From Collinsella aerofaciens ATCC 25986 (GTDB lineage: Bacteria; Actinomycetota; Coriobacteriia; Coriobacteriales; Coriobacteriaceae): a DNA stretch of 64,000 bases. Of the stretch, positions 1 through 7,757 are shown piece after piece. The first letter of the stretch is position 1, and every line of letters begins with the position of its first letter. The stretch covers positions 1,674,001 through 1,738,000 of the forward strand of contig NZ_CP048433.1 in the NCBI RefSeq assembly GCF_010509075.1, written 5' to 3'. The notes under the pieces were generated by a model. The model was not told where the DNA came from. It worked only from the letters and a program-made list of their open reading frames with translations, and did no database searches. A program made the position numbers and the translations under genes.

Positions 1-121
1 TGAGGCGCAATCGGTCGAGGACCACGGCAAGACCCTCTGCTTCCACGTGTACTGCTACAACCTGCAGCCGCACGTGCAGATCGACTACGCCACCGGCCGC
101 AACCAGGCATCCGGAGACTAG
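1..121 (+). CDS. DNA/RNA non-specific endonuclease, C-terminal fragment (partial at window edge)
   Basis: Reading from base 2 gives a 39-residue tail ending at TAG 119-121. It contains FHVYCYNLQPHVQIDYATG, which resembles the conserved end of secreted DNA/RNA non-specific endonucleases (DNA-entry nuclease type, pattern NVYxYNVQPGxxIDYATG). Only the C-terminus is visible, so the HNH-like catalytic core, the signal peptide and the start cannot be assessed. The family degrades extracellular nucleic acid or takes part in DNA uptake. The gene is followed by a shared bidirectional terminator and faces the EF-G-like gene. The assignment rests on motif memory alone. Confidence 0.55.
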   Translation, partial: EAQSVEDHGKTLCFHVYCYNLQPHVQIDYATGRNQASGD

Positions 122-180
122 TGCCGACCGCACCGCCCGTAACCCAAAAATGATTCGTTTTCCTCCGTCCCCATGGGATC

Positions 181-217
181 AAAAAAGGCCGCCCTGGATT
201 ACCCAGGGCGGCCTTTT
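181..217. terminator. Bidirectional intrinsic terminator
   Basis: A 15-bp perfect stem (183-197 with 203-217) has a 5-nt loop and is A-rich on one side and T-rich on the other. It lies between the nuclease tail (+) and the EF-G-like gene (-), so it can end both transcripts. Confidence 0.85.
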
Positions 218-250
218 CGTCAGCGTCCACATTGCAGGCAACGCCACACG

Positions 251-2326
251 CTACTTGGCGCGGCCCTCCTCATAGCGCTCGACCAGCTTGGCCTGAACGT
301 CATAGGGAACCTGCTCATAGCCAGCGGGCTTCATGGTAAAGTCACCCGTGCCGCGCGTGATAGAGCGCAGGCGCGTCGAGTAATCCGTCAGCTCGGCGAG
401 AGGTGCCTGGGCGATGACCACGGTGTCGCCGCGTTCATCGGTCTCCATGCCCGTCACGCGACCGCGCGATGCCGAGATGTCACCCATCACGGCGCCGGCG
501 TAGCTCTCGGGAATAGTCACCGTGATTTCCTCGATGGGCTCCAGCACCACCGGGTCGGCATCGGCGCATGCCTTGCGCAGGCCGATGCGAGCCGCCGCGC
601 GGAACGCCATCTCGTTGGAGTCGACGCTGTGATACGAGCCGTCGTACACAGCCACGCGAATGCCCGTGAGCGGGTAGCCGGCAATGATGCCGTCCTTCAT
701 GGTCTCCTGGACACCCTTGTCCACGGCGGGGATCAGCGAGCGCGGAATGCGGCCGCCCACGACCTCATCCACAAACTCGTAGCCGTCGCTCGTGCCGTCG
801 GGCCCAATAAGCGGCTCCACGCGCAGCCAGCAGTCGCCGTACTGACCGGCGCCACCGGTCTGCTTCTTGTGGCGACCCTGGGCGCTCGCCGTGCGGCGGA
901 TGGTCTCGCGATACGGAATGCGGATCGGCACGCTCTTGGCCACGACCTTGGTGCGATCCTCCAAACGGTTGAGCAGCACCGAAACCTGCGCCTCACCAAC
1001 GGCGGAGATGATAGTCTGGCCCGTCTCCTCGTCACGATCGATGCTCATGGTCGGATCAGCCTTGCACGCCTTCTCGATAAACGTATAGAGCTTCTCTTCG
1101 TCGCCACGGTTCTCGGCCTCGATGGCAATGCGGTACTGCGAGTTGGGGAACTTAAACGCCGCAGCCTCGACCTTGCCGGTAATCGAGAGCGTATCGCCCG
1201 TCTCGGCCGCCAGCTTGGGCGCCACGATGATGTCGCCGGCATAGGCGTGACCGACCTCGGTCATGTCGCGGCCGCACATCACATACAGGTGGGCCAGACG
1301 ATCGCTCTTGCGGGTACGCGCGTTGATCAGCTCAAGACCCGGCTCAAGCGTACCCGTCAGCACCTTGATAAAGCTGATGCGACCCTGCTGCGGATCGGCC
1401 AGCGTCTTAAACACAAACGCCACCGGACGGTCATCGTCGCTCGAAATCTTGAGCGAATCACCGTCGATGAGCGGCATCTCGCCGTAGTCCGTCGGCGCCG
1501 GGAAGTACGTGGCGATGTCGTCCATCAGCGAGTTGACGCCCTGCTCCTTAATGCAATCGCCCGCAAAGACCGGCACAAAGATGCGCTCGGCAATCGCCTT
1601 CGACAGCAAGCCCTCAAGCTCCTCCTGCGTCAGCGTCTCCTCGCCTTCCAAGTACTTCATCATCAGTTCGTCGTCAGCCTCGGCCACCAGCTCGCACAGA
1701 TGGTCATGGGCCTCCTCGGCCTGGGCACGATACTCCTCGGGAATCTCCGACTCAACGGCTTCGGCGCCGTTGCAATGGCGCGCCTTCATGCGCACCAGGT
1801 CGATGATGCCATCAAAGTCCTCGCCCTCGCCCCAGGGAAGGGTCACGGCGCCCAGTCGCGTGCCAAAGCGCTCCTGCAGCAGGTCCATCGTGGTCGCAAA
1901 GCTGGCCTCGGAGCGCGACAGGCGGTTTACGAACACCGCACGCGCCAAGCGCAGGTCCTCGGCGGCATACCAGAGCTTAACCGTCGTAGGCTGCGGGCCG
2001 GCCTCGGCGTCGACCACAAACAGGGCCGTCTCGCAGACGCTCATCGCGGCAAAGGCGTCGCCGATAAAATCGGGGTAACACGGGGCATCGAGCACATTGA
2101 TGCGCGCGCCCTTCCAGTCGATCGGTGCAATGGTCGTCGAGATGGAAAATGCACGCTTGACCTCTTCGGGGTCATAGTCGAGCGTGGGCTTGGTGCCGTC
2201 GTGGCCGCCCAGGCGGGCGGTCTTGCCAGAAAGGTGGAGCATGGCCTCGGCGAGTGAAGTCTTGCCCACCCCGCCTTGGCCTACGAGCACCACGTTCCTT
2301 ACATTGCCGGTCTTGGGAGCACCCAT
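251..2326 (-). CDS. Elongation factor G-like GTPase (EF-G paralogue)
   Basis: This 691-residue protein has EF-G length and domain order. The P-loop is GQGGVGKT at 16-23, followed by domain II and the EF-G III-V domains (C-terminal part includes GYEFVDEVVGGRIPRSLI). The start is the ATG at 2326, chosen for the AAGGAGGT Shine-Dalgarno 5 nt upstream; the frame stays open further upstream but has no ribosome site there. The G3 motif reads DAPCYPDF (80-87) where EF-G has DTPGHVDF, so the catalytic His is Tyr84 and the switch-II Gly is Cys83. The G4 motif is NRLSR instead of NKxD. It is therefore probably not the housekeeping translocase but a member of the EF-G-like/EF-G2 branch, whose role is unsettled. 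It appears monocistronic. Confidence 0.85.
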   Translation of the reverse strand: MGAPKTGNVRNVVLVGQGGVGKTSLAEAMLHLSGKTARLGGHDGTKPTLDYDPEEVKRAFSISTTIAPIDWKGARINVLDAPCYPDFIGDAFAAMSVCETALFVVDAEAGPQPTTVKLWYAAEDLRLARAVFVNRLSRSEASFATTMDLLQERFGTRLGAVTLPWGEGEDFDGIIDLVRMKARHCNGAEAVESEIPEEYRAQAEEAHDHLCELVAEADDELMMKYLEGEETLTQEELEGLLSKAIAERIFVPVFAGDCIKEQGVNSLMDDIATYFPAPTDYGEMPLIDGDSLKISSDDDRPVAFVFKTLADPQQGRISFIKVLTGTLEPGLELINARTRKSDRLAHLYVMCGRDMTEVGHAYAGDIIVAPKLAAETGDTLSITGKVEAAAFKFPNSQYRIAIEAENRGDEEKLYTFIEKACKADPTMSIDRDEETGQTIISAVGEAQVSVLLNRLEDRTKVVAKSVPIRIPYRETIRRTASAQGRHKKQTGGAGQYGDCWLRVEPLIGPDGTSDGYEFVDEVVGGRIPRSLIPAVDKGVQETMKDGIIAGYPLTGIRVAVYDGSYHSVDSNEMAFRAAARIGLRKACADADPVVLEPIEEITVTIPESYAGAVMGDISASRGRVTGMETDERGDTVVIAQAPLAELTDYSTRLRSITRGTGDFTMKPAGYEQVPYDVQAKLVERYEEGRAK

Positions 2327-2561
2327 GATGACCTCCTTGCAGGGCCGCGCGCATTGCGCGACGCCAACGGGGAGAGTTCGCGGTCGGTGCCATCCCGGGA
2401 GCAGCATGGTCGGCAGCCGAGCCGACTCACCCTCCAAATGTCCTATGCCACCACCCTACCCTCACGGGCGACCGTCCATGCACACCTTTCGGCACACGTA
2501 TGAATACAGGCGGCGAGAGGAAGAGACAAGCTTGTGAGGCGATTATTGAACCCCGCCGATG
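2327..2561. other. Intergenic region upstream of the EF-G-like gene
   Basis: Apart from the Shine-Dalgarno of the EF-G-like gene at 2331-2338, I see no convincing gene, RNA or repeat here. The promoter of the EF-G-like gene should lie in this stretch, but no clear -35/-10 pair was found. Confidence 0.4.
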
Positions 2562-2603
2562 CAAACAAAAAGCCGCCACAGACCGTAAGACCTGCGGCGG
2601 CTT
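2562..2603 (-). terminator. Intrinsic terminator of the amino-acid ABC operon
   Basis: On the minus strand a GC-rich stem (2603-2596 with 2577-2570, extended inward) is followed by a T-rich run. It sits 34 nt after the stop of the ABC ATPase gene. Confidence 0.8.
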
Positions 2604-2636
2604 CGCCTCAATTAATAGTTGAGCAAATACCTGAGC

Positions 2637-3401
2637 CTATCCCTCGATACGGCTCAAAAACTCACGCGTGCGCTGCTCGCGCGGATGGTCGATAACCTGC
2701 TCGGCCGGACCCTCCTCGACAATGCGGCCGCCATCCATAAAGACCACGCGATCGGCAACATCGCGCGCAAACTGCATCGCGTGGGTCACGATCACCATCG
2801 TCATATTCTGCGCGGCAAGGTCTTTAATGACACGCAGCACCTCGGCCGTTAGCTCGGGATCGAGCGCCGAGGTCGGCTCGTCAAAGAACAAGATTTCCGG
2901 GTCGAGCACCAAGGCGCGGGCGATACTCACGCGCTGTTGCTGACCGCCCGAAAGCTCACACGGAACCTTGTTCTCGTTGCCCACAAGCCCCATCTGAGCA
3001 ATCAATTCATGCGCACGAGCTTCCGCCTGCTCGCGCGGGCGCTTAAGAACGCGGATCGGCGCATCGGTGATGTTTTTCATCACGGTATAGTGCGGGAACA
3101 GATTGTAGTTCTGAAACACCAGGCCAAATCGCGAGCGCGCCTGCCTGGGCACATCGCCCTTCGCATAGACCGCGCCCGAACCCGCATCCGTCGCAACGGC
3201 AAGGTCGCCAAACAAGAGCGAGCCTCCGTCGAGCGTCTCGAGCAGCGTGGCACACCGCAGCAGCGTGGACTTGCCGCCACCCGAAGGCCCGATAATCGCC
3301 ACGACCTCTCCACGCTTTACCTCGAGCGAGATATCCTTGAGCACCTCATTGCCGCCAAACGCCTTGCGAGCGTTCGATATATTCATTACCGAATTAATCA
3401 T
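2637..3401 (-). CDS. Polar amino-acid ABC transporter, ATP-binding subunit
   Basis: This 254-residue cytoplasmic ATPase powers the importer encoded by the two genes upstream of it. Visible motifs are Walker A GPSGGGKST, signature LSGGQQQRVSIARAL, Walker B ILFFDEPTSALD and the H-loop IVTHAM. Length and motifs match the GlnQ/HisP/ArtP class. The ATG at 3401 was chosen because it overlaps the permease stop by 8 nt (ATGATTAA), which suggests translational coupling; a later in-frame ATG at 3386 lacks a ribosome site. It is the last gene of the operon and is followed by a terminator. The substrate cannot be deduced from the ATPase. Confidence 0.93.
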   Translation of the reverse strand: MINSVMNISNARKAFGGNEVLKDISLEVKRGEVVAIIGPSGGGKSTLLRCATLLETLDGGSLLFGDLAVATDAGSGAVYAKGDVPRQARSRFGLVFQNYNLFPHYTVMKNITDAPIRVLKRPREQAEARAHELIAQMGLVGNENKVPCELSGGQQQRVSIARALVLDPEILFFDEPTSALDPELTAEVLRVIKDLAAQNMTMVIVTHAMQFARDVADRVVFMDGGRIVEEGPAEQVIDHPREQRTREFLSRIEG

Positions 3402-4047
3402 GGTAGTAATCCAATTTTTTCTCGGCGGCGCCCAGCAGCATCTCGACAACGAAATTAAAGACCCAGTAAATCAGCGCCGCAATCGCAAACGGCACCATGC
3501 TCACCTGCGAGGCGACCAGCGCCTTGGCCGTCGAGAACATCTCACCCACGCCAATGGCAAACGCCAGCGACGTGTCCTTGACCAGCGTGATGATCTCGTT
3601 GCCCATCGCCGGCAGAATACGCTTGGCGACCTGCGGCATCACGATATACAGAAACGTCTGCACGCGCGAATAGCCCAGCACCTCGGCAGCCTCGTATTGA
3701 CCGCGCGGAATGGACTGCAAGCCCGAGCGATAGATCTCGGCAAAGTAACCGGCGTAGTTGATGATGAACGCCACGACGCACGCCGTCCACTTGGAATCGG
3801 GCGTGAGCGAAATGCCAAACACGTAATACGGGGCAAAGTAGATGGCAAACATCTGCAGCATGAGCGGCGTGCCGCGCATGACCGAGATATAGATGCGCGC
3901 AATCCAGCGAAGCGGCGCGATTTTGCTCATGCGCATAAACGCCACGGGAATTCCCAGCGGAATCGACCCGAGCAGCGTCAACACAAACAGCTGCAAACTG
4001 ACCAAGAACCCCTGGCCAAGCATCTGCATCATGACCTGAATAGACAT
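3394..4047 (-). CDS. Polar amino-acid ABC transporter, permease subunit
   Basis: This 217-residue integral membrane protein of the HisM/GlnP family has about five hydrophobic segments. The cytoplasmic EAA loop, which docks on the ATPase, reads EAAEVLGYSRVQTFLYIVMPQ-like in the middle third, and the family signature RGTPLMLQ lies near residue 60. The start ATG at 4047 overlaps the TAA of the binding-protein gene (TAATG), and its 3' end overlaps the ATPase gene by 8 nt. The three genes therefore form a tightly coupled operon. An extra five codons upstream are in frame but lie inside the preceding gene and are less likely. There is one permease gene, so the channel is probably a homodimer. Confidence 0.93.
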   Translation of the reverse strand: MSIQVMMQMLGQGFLVSLQLFVLTLLGSIPLGIPVAFMRMSKIAPLRWIARIYISVMRGTPLMLQMFAIYFAPYYVFGISLTPDSKWTACVVAFIINYAGYFAEIYRSGLQSIPRGQYEAAEVLGYSRVQTFLYIVMPQVAKRILPAMGNEIITLVKDTSLAFAIGVGEMFSTAKALVASQVSMVPFAIAALIYWVFNFVVEMLLGAAEKKLDYYHD

Positions 4048-4907
4048 TACTTGAGCACCCAATTATCGAAAGACAAACCATAGCTTGAATATTTATCGCA
4101 GAGGTCCTTGACCGTGCCGTCCTCGTAGAGCGCCTTGAGCGACTCGGCTACAGCATCGGCCGACTTGGTGTCGCCCTTCTTAAAGCCAACGGCGTAGTGC
4201 TCGCTGGACAGCGGCTCATCAAGCTGCGTATAGGCATCGGGCTTGGCGGCAAGCTGATACTGGGCAATCGAAAGGTCGCACGCCACGGCATCGACCGCGC
4301 CGCTCTCGAGCTGCATAAAGGCCGTGTTGTACTCGCCGATCGTGTCGAGCGTGGCAAACGTCGCTGCCAGATCCTTCTGGTCACCCTCAAGCACGTCCTG
4401 CGCAGCGGAATCAGTCTGGGTAATCACAGTCTTGCCGGCAAGATCGTCCCAGCCCTTGATGCCCGCATCCTTCTTGACCACCAGCACCTGCTCGTTGAGC
4501 ATGTACGGCTCGGAGAACGTGTAGTCGTCCTCACGGCCCTCCATGGTAAAGCCGTTCCAGATACAGTTGATGGCGCCCGAGTTGAGCAGCGTATCCTTGG
4601 CATCCCAGTCGATGGCCTCGTATTTGACCTCCCAGCCCTGCTTATCGGCAACAGCCTTGGCCAGATCGAGATCAAAGCCGGTGTACTCGCCATCGTCGCC
4701 CACAAAGCCGTACGGAGGATAGGACTTATCAAAGCCCACCACGAGCTTCTTGGACTCCGCAGCGCCCTTCACATCCTTGGCCGCGGCAGAGCCAGCAGCG
4801 GAGCCCTTGCCGGCACCACCGCCGCAACCGACAAGACCAAGGCCAAGCACCGTAGCGAGCGAGCCGGCTAGACCAACAAACTGACGACGAGACATATCGG
4901 TGTTCAT
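4047..4907 (-). CDS. Polar amino-acid ABC transporter, substrate-binding lipoprotein
   Basis: This 286-residue extracellular binding protein (SBP family 3) begins with a twin-arginine-like SRRQFVG motif and a hydrophobic stretch, ending in the lipobox LVGC (Cys28), so it is predicted to be lipid-anchored. The mature part has the family 3 hallmarks VVGFDKSYPPYGF and YTGFDLDLAKAVA. The start is the ATG at 4907 behind a GGGGGGAT ribosome site 5 nt upstream. It is the first gene of the operon and is preceded by a good promoter overlapped by an inverted-repeat operator candidate. The substrate is likely a polar amino acid or cystine, but cannot be fixed by eye. Confidence 0.92.
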   Translation of the reverse strand: MNTDMSRRQFVGLAGSLATVLGLGLVGCGGGAGKGSAAGSAAAKDVKGAAESKKLVVGFDKSYPPYGFVGDDGEYTGFDLDLAKAVADKQGWEVKYEAIDWDAKDTLLNSGAINCIWNGFTMEGREDDYTFSEPYMLNEQVLVVKKDAGIKGWDDLAGKTVITQTDSAAQDVLEGDQKDLAATFATLDTIGEYNTAFMQLESGAVDAVACDLSIAQYQLAAKPDAYTQLDEPLSSEHYAVGFKKGDTKSADAVAESLKALYEDGTVKDLCDKYSSYGLSFDNWVLK

Positions 4908-4925
4908 GGTATCCCCCCTTGATGG

Positions 4926-4979
4926 CACTTTAGTTAAGTAAAGTGATTCGTGTAACGTCCAGAATCATACACTTTAGTG
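4926..4979. promoter_or_regulatory. Putative operator with repeated CACTTTA/TAAAGTG half-sites
   Basis: An inverted repeat CACTTTA-6 nt-TAAAGTG lies at 4926-4945. A second dyad, CACTTTAGTG, lies at 4970-4979 inside the -35/-10 spacer of the importer promoter. A dyad in the spacer plus a second site just downstream is the typical layout of a repressor operator. The cognate regulator is not in the window and is unknown. Confidence 0.55.
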
Positions 4980-4992
4980 AGATGGAGTACAA
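4964..4992 (-). promoter_or_regulatory. Sigma-70-type promoter of the amino-acid importer operon
   Basis: On the minus strand TTGTAC (4992-4987), a 17-nt spacer and TATGAT (4969-4964) precede the binding-protein gene. Confidence 0.7.
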
Positions 4993-4998
4993 GGGAGG

Positions 4999-5149
4999 GT
5001 TTGCCCGGCGTGGGCGGGGAGCGGCGCGTAATTAAGTTTCCTGCTCTACAGTCCTGCGCAAGACGGAAAGCACATTAAGTGCTTTCCTTTGCGTGCGGAA
5101 CTCGCGATAAACTTAATTACGCGCCGCTCCCCGCCCACGCCGGGCAAAC
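4999..5149. repeat. 151-bp palindromic element with 41-bp perfect arms (MITE-like)
   Basis: Arms 4999-5039 and 5109-5149 are perfect inverted repeats of 41 nt. The 69-nt centre holds a second hairpin, a 9-bp stem (5065-5073 with 5079-5087) with flanking CGCAA/TTGCG. The element lies between two divergent genes, so it is not a normal terminator. It has no coding capacity and no obvious target duplication. It looks like a non-autonomous mobile or intergenic palindromic repeat. Confidence 0.75.
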
Positions 5150-5256
5150 ATCGTTGGACTTATCACTGACATGAAATAGGCGCTTGTATATCGTCCGCTA
5201 GCTTGGCACGGTACAATGCTTTCAGCTTTCAATTTGTAAATTAGTGGGGTTAATTC

Positions 5257-6705
5257 ATGGCAGAATCTCGTGCGAAGCGTAAGGCTCGTCGTGCTTTGAT
5301 CGAGGCGGCTGAGGGGTCAGAGGAGAAAAAATCTTCTCAGAAATCCAAGTCGTCTCAGGACGCGAAGGGTAAGTCGGCCAAGGGCAAGGCTAAGGCCAAG
5401 CGTCCCGGCTCTCGTCGGAACGAGGATAAGGCATCTCAGACTCGCTCCAAGCGCCCGTATAAGAATCCGGCTCCGTCTGCGCGCAAGGCCGTTGATCCCA
5501 AGTCTCCTTGTTCCATCATGAAAGCTTGCGGTGGGTGTACAGCGCTCAATCGTCCTTATAAGAAGCAGCTCGCCGCCAAGCAGGCTGCTATGGAGGAGCT
5601 TTTTGCTTCGCTTTGTGAGCGTGAAGACATTGCTGTAGATCCTATTCGCGGTATGGGAGTCACCCTGGGCGACCCGGGCAAATATCCTGCGCCGCGCGGT
5701 TTTCGCCATAAGGCCGCCACTCCCTTTGCTCCCGGTAAGGAGGGCGCTGTCCGTTGCGGTTTCTTTGAGCGCGGCACGCACAAGATCGTTGCCGTACCCG
5801 AATGCCCCGTCGAGGCACCGGGCGCCCGTCAGATTCTCAACGGCATCGCACGCGAAGCTGAGCGGCTGCATATTCCCGCCTTTAATGAGGACAAGCATCT
5901 TGGTTTGCTTCGCTATGCCGTCGTCCGCTGCGGTTGGCGTACCGACCAGGTCATGGTTACGCTCGTGACCGCTCAGCGCGACTTGCCGCATGCGCAGGAG
6001 TTCTTTGAGGCTGTCGCCGCACTCAATCCGCACATCGTCACCGTCGCCCAAAACATCAACGGACGTCCCGGCAACGCCATCCTCGGCGAGGAAACCCGCA
6101 TTGTATATGGCGCCGAGTGCATGCGCGACCAGCTGCTCGGCTGCGAGTTCGATATCTCCCCCACCGCGTTCTACCAGACCAACCCGCAGCAGACCGAGCT
6201 GCTCTATCAGCTCGCGATTGACGGCATGGACCTGCAGCAGGGCGACGTACTCATGGATGCCTATTGCGGTAGTGGAACTATCGGCCTGTGCGCAGCCAAA
6301 GCCGCCCAGGACAAGGGCGTCGGTATTATGCTGCTTGGCGTGGAGCGCAACCACGCCGGCATTGCCGACGCACGTCGTAATGCCGAGCTCAACGGCCTCA
6401 CCCGCAGCGCTTGGTTTATGGCCGACGATGCCACCGATTACATCCTGGATGCCGCCGATAACAACGAGCGGGTCGATGTCCTTTCCATCGATCCGCCGCG
6501 CGCCGGCTCTACCCCCGAGTTCCTCGAAGCTGCCTGCGCGCTTAAGCCGCGCCGCATCACCTATATCAGCTGCAACCCCGTGACTCAAGAGCGCGACCTG
6601 CATCAGCTCCTCGACGGAGGCTATCGCCTGCTCAAGATCACGCCCGTCGACATGTTCCCTCACACCGACCACACCGAAACCGTAGCGGTCCTCGAACGCC
6701 GCTAA
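5257..6705 (+). CDS. rlmD: 23S rRNA (uracil-5-)-methyltransferase, RlmD/RumA type
   Basis: This 482-residue TrmA/RlmD-family enzyme transfers a methyl group from AdoMet to C5 of a uracil in RNA. The iron-sulfur cysteines C85-x5-C91-x2-C94 are present, with a plausible fourth in VPECPVEAPG. The AdoMet motif is DAYCGSGTIGL, and the nucleophile motif YISCNPVTQERD lies near the end with DPPRAGS before it. The first ~80 residues are a Lys/Ser/Arg-rich tail in place of the TRAM domain found in many relatives, perhaps serving RNA binding. The start ATG at 5257 follows a GGGG ribosome site. Family membership is secure, but the exact uridine (U747, U1939 or tRNA U54) is not. Confidence 0.85.
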   Translation: MAESRAKRKARRALIEAAEGSEEKKSSQKSKSSQDAKGKSAKGKAKAKRPGSRRNEDKASQTRSKRPYKNPAPSARKAVDPKSPCSIMKACGGCTALNRPYKKQLAAKQAAMEELFASLCEREDIAVDPIRGMGVTLGDPGKYPAPRGFRHKAATPFAPGKEGAVRCGFFERGTHKIVAVPECPVEAPGARQILNGIAREAERLHIPAFNEDKHLGLLRYAVVRCGWRTDQVMVTLVTAQRDLPHAQEFFEAVAALNPHIVTVAQNINGRPGNAILGEETRIVYGAECMRDQLLGCEFDISPTAFYQTNPQQTELLYQLAIDGMDLQQGDVLMDAYCGSGTIGLCAAKAAQDKGVGIMLLGVERNHAGIADARRNAELNGLTRSAWFMADDATDYILDAADNNERVDVLSIDPPRAGSTPEFLEAACALKPRRITYISCNPVTQERDLHQLLDGGYRLLKITPVDMFPHTDHTETVAVLERR

Positions 6706-6720
6706 TCCACCGGCACAAGA

Positions 6721-6750
6721 AAGGGGGCGACCCGCCTGGGCCGCCCCCTT
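6721..6750. terminator. Shared terminator between convergent genes
   Basis: Stem AAGGGGGCG (6721-6729) pairs with CGCCCCCTT (6742-6750) between the convergent rlmD-like and PHP genes. Confidence 0.75.
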
Positions 6751-6770
6751 CGCTTGGTTTATAAACTCCG

Positions 6771-7592
6771 CTACATCCCATTGCGCAGATCGCACACGCC
6801 GGCTGCCGCCATCTCGCGCAGCAGCGTCTCGCGATCGCGCGTCACGATCAGATCCAACGGGAAGTGAATCTCGTCGAGCATCTTGCGAGCGTAATCGAGC
6901 TTACCAATTGCCATGCCAATGTGCGCATCGGTCGAAACGCCAATGCCCACGCCCAGCTCGGCGCAGCGCTCGGCGATCTTGCGGCATACGGCCCAATGCT
7001 CAGTGTCGACACCGTGTTCAAGACTATGGTTGTTGATCTCAATAATCTTGTGCTTGGCCTTAGCTGCCAACAGCACCTCGTCGATATCGAACGGCACGCC
7101 CGAACGCCCCGTGTGGCCCAGCATGAACACCTTGGGGTGCTCCAGGGCATTGATATACATCTCGGTCGTCTGGGCCAGCGTCGCGCCCTCGGCAATCTGC
7201 GGATTATGCACGCTTGCAACCAAATAATCCAAATTACGCGTAACCAAATCGAACAGCGAATGCTGACGGCTGTACGAATCGCCGGCAATATCGAGCGTGA
7301 CAAGAGTGTCCTCGCCAAACAGGCTTCCGTCCAGCGAAACGATATCGGCCTCGGCACCACGCAGCACCAGCACGCCGCTCCAAATGCGCGGCCAGATATC
7401 CTGGTTGATAAAGAACTGGTAACTGCGCAGGTCATTGGGGCAAGCCGTAACCATAGAGCTCAAATGGTCGGCAGATCCGAGCACCTGCAGACCACGCTCT
7501 GCCGCCCAGTACACATTCTCCTCAATGGTCGAATATGCATGCGCAGAGAACATCGTATGGGTATGAATGTCACAAGAAAGCAGGTAGGGCAT
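6771..7592 (-). CDS. PHP-domain metal-dependent hydrolase (YcdX-like)
   Basis: This 273-residue protein starts with the PHP signature DIHTHTMFSAHAYS (ligands His10 and His12), then GSADH, and has later metal-site motifs LGHTGRSG and STDAHIG. PHP proteins of this size and order are trinuclear metal phosphoesterases, such as histidinol-phosphatase-like or YcdX-type phosphatases; the natural substrate of this branch is unclear. Start 7592 is preceded by AAGGAGA at good spacing. The gene is not surrounded by histidine genes, which argues against a dedicated histidinol phosphatase. It is convergent with the RNA methyltransferase and shares its terminator. Confidence 0.8.
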   Translation of the reverse strand: MPYLLSCDIHTHTMFSAHAYSTIEENVYWAAERGLQVLGSADHLSSMVTACPNDLRSYQFFINQDIWPRIWSGVLVLRGAEADIVSLDGSLFGEDTLVTLDIAGDSYSRQHSLFDLVTRNLDYLVASVHNPQIAEGATLAQTTEMYINALEHPKVFMLGHTGRSGVPFDIDEVLLAAKAKHKIIEINNHSLEHGVDTEHWAVCRKIAERCAELGVGIGVSTDAHIGMAIGKLDYARKMLDEIHFPLDLIVTRDRETLLREMAAAGVCDLRNGM

Positions 7593-7729
7593 CAGGTCTC
7601 CTTATCTGGCACGGCCGTCGCTTATATTCATTGTACGCATAGCCTTCGATAGTCGTAAAACCACTCCATCCCAAAGACACAACGTCCATGACAACGGGGT
7701 CCGGCTTAACACCAAACCCCGTTTCACGT

Positions 7730-7745
7730 AAAACATTGTAGGCAG
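7730..7745. promoter_or_regulatory. Degenerate parS-like site
   Basis: CGTTTCACGTAAAACA matches 14 of 16 bases of the parS consensus TGTTTCACGTGAAACA. It is intergenic, downstream of the aminotransferase gene. ParB binding is uncertain. Confidence 0.35.
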
Positions 7746-7757
7746 AGCGCTTTACTT

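Noticed and set aside
173-2257. Long open frame of 694 codons on the plus strand, antisense to the EF-G-like gene
   Set aside because: High-G+C codon structure opens the antisense frame. The product is His/Arg-rich and resembles no family, and there is no ribosome site.
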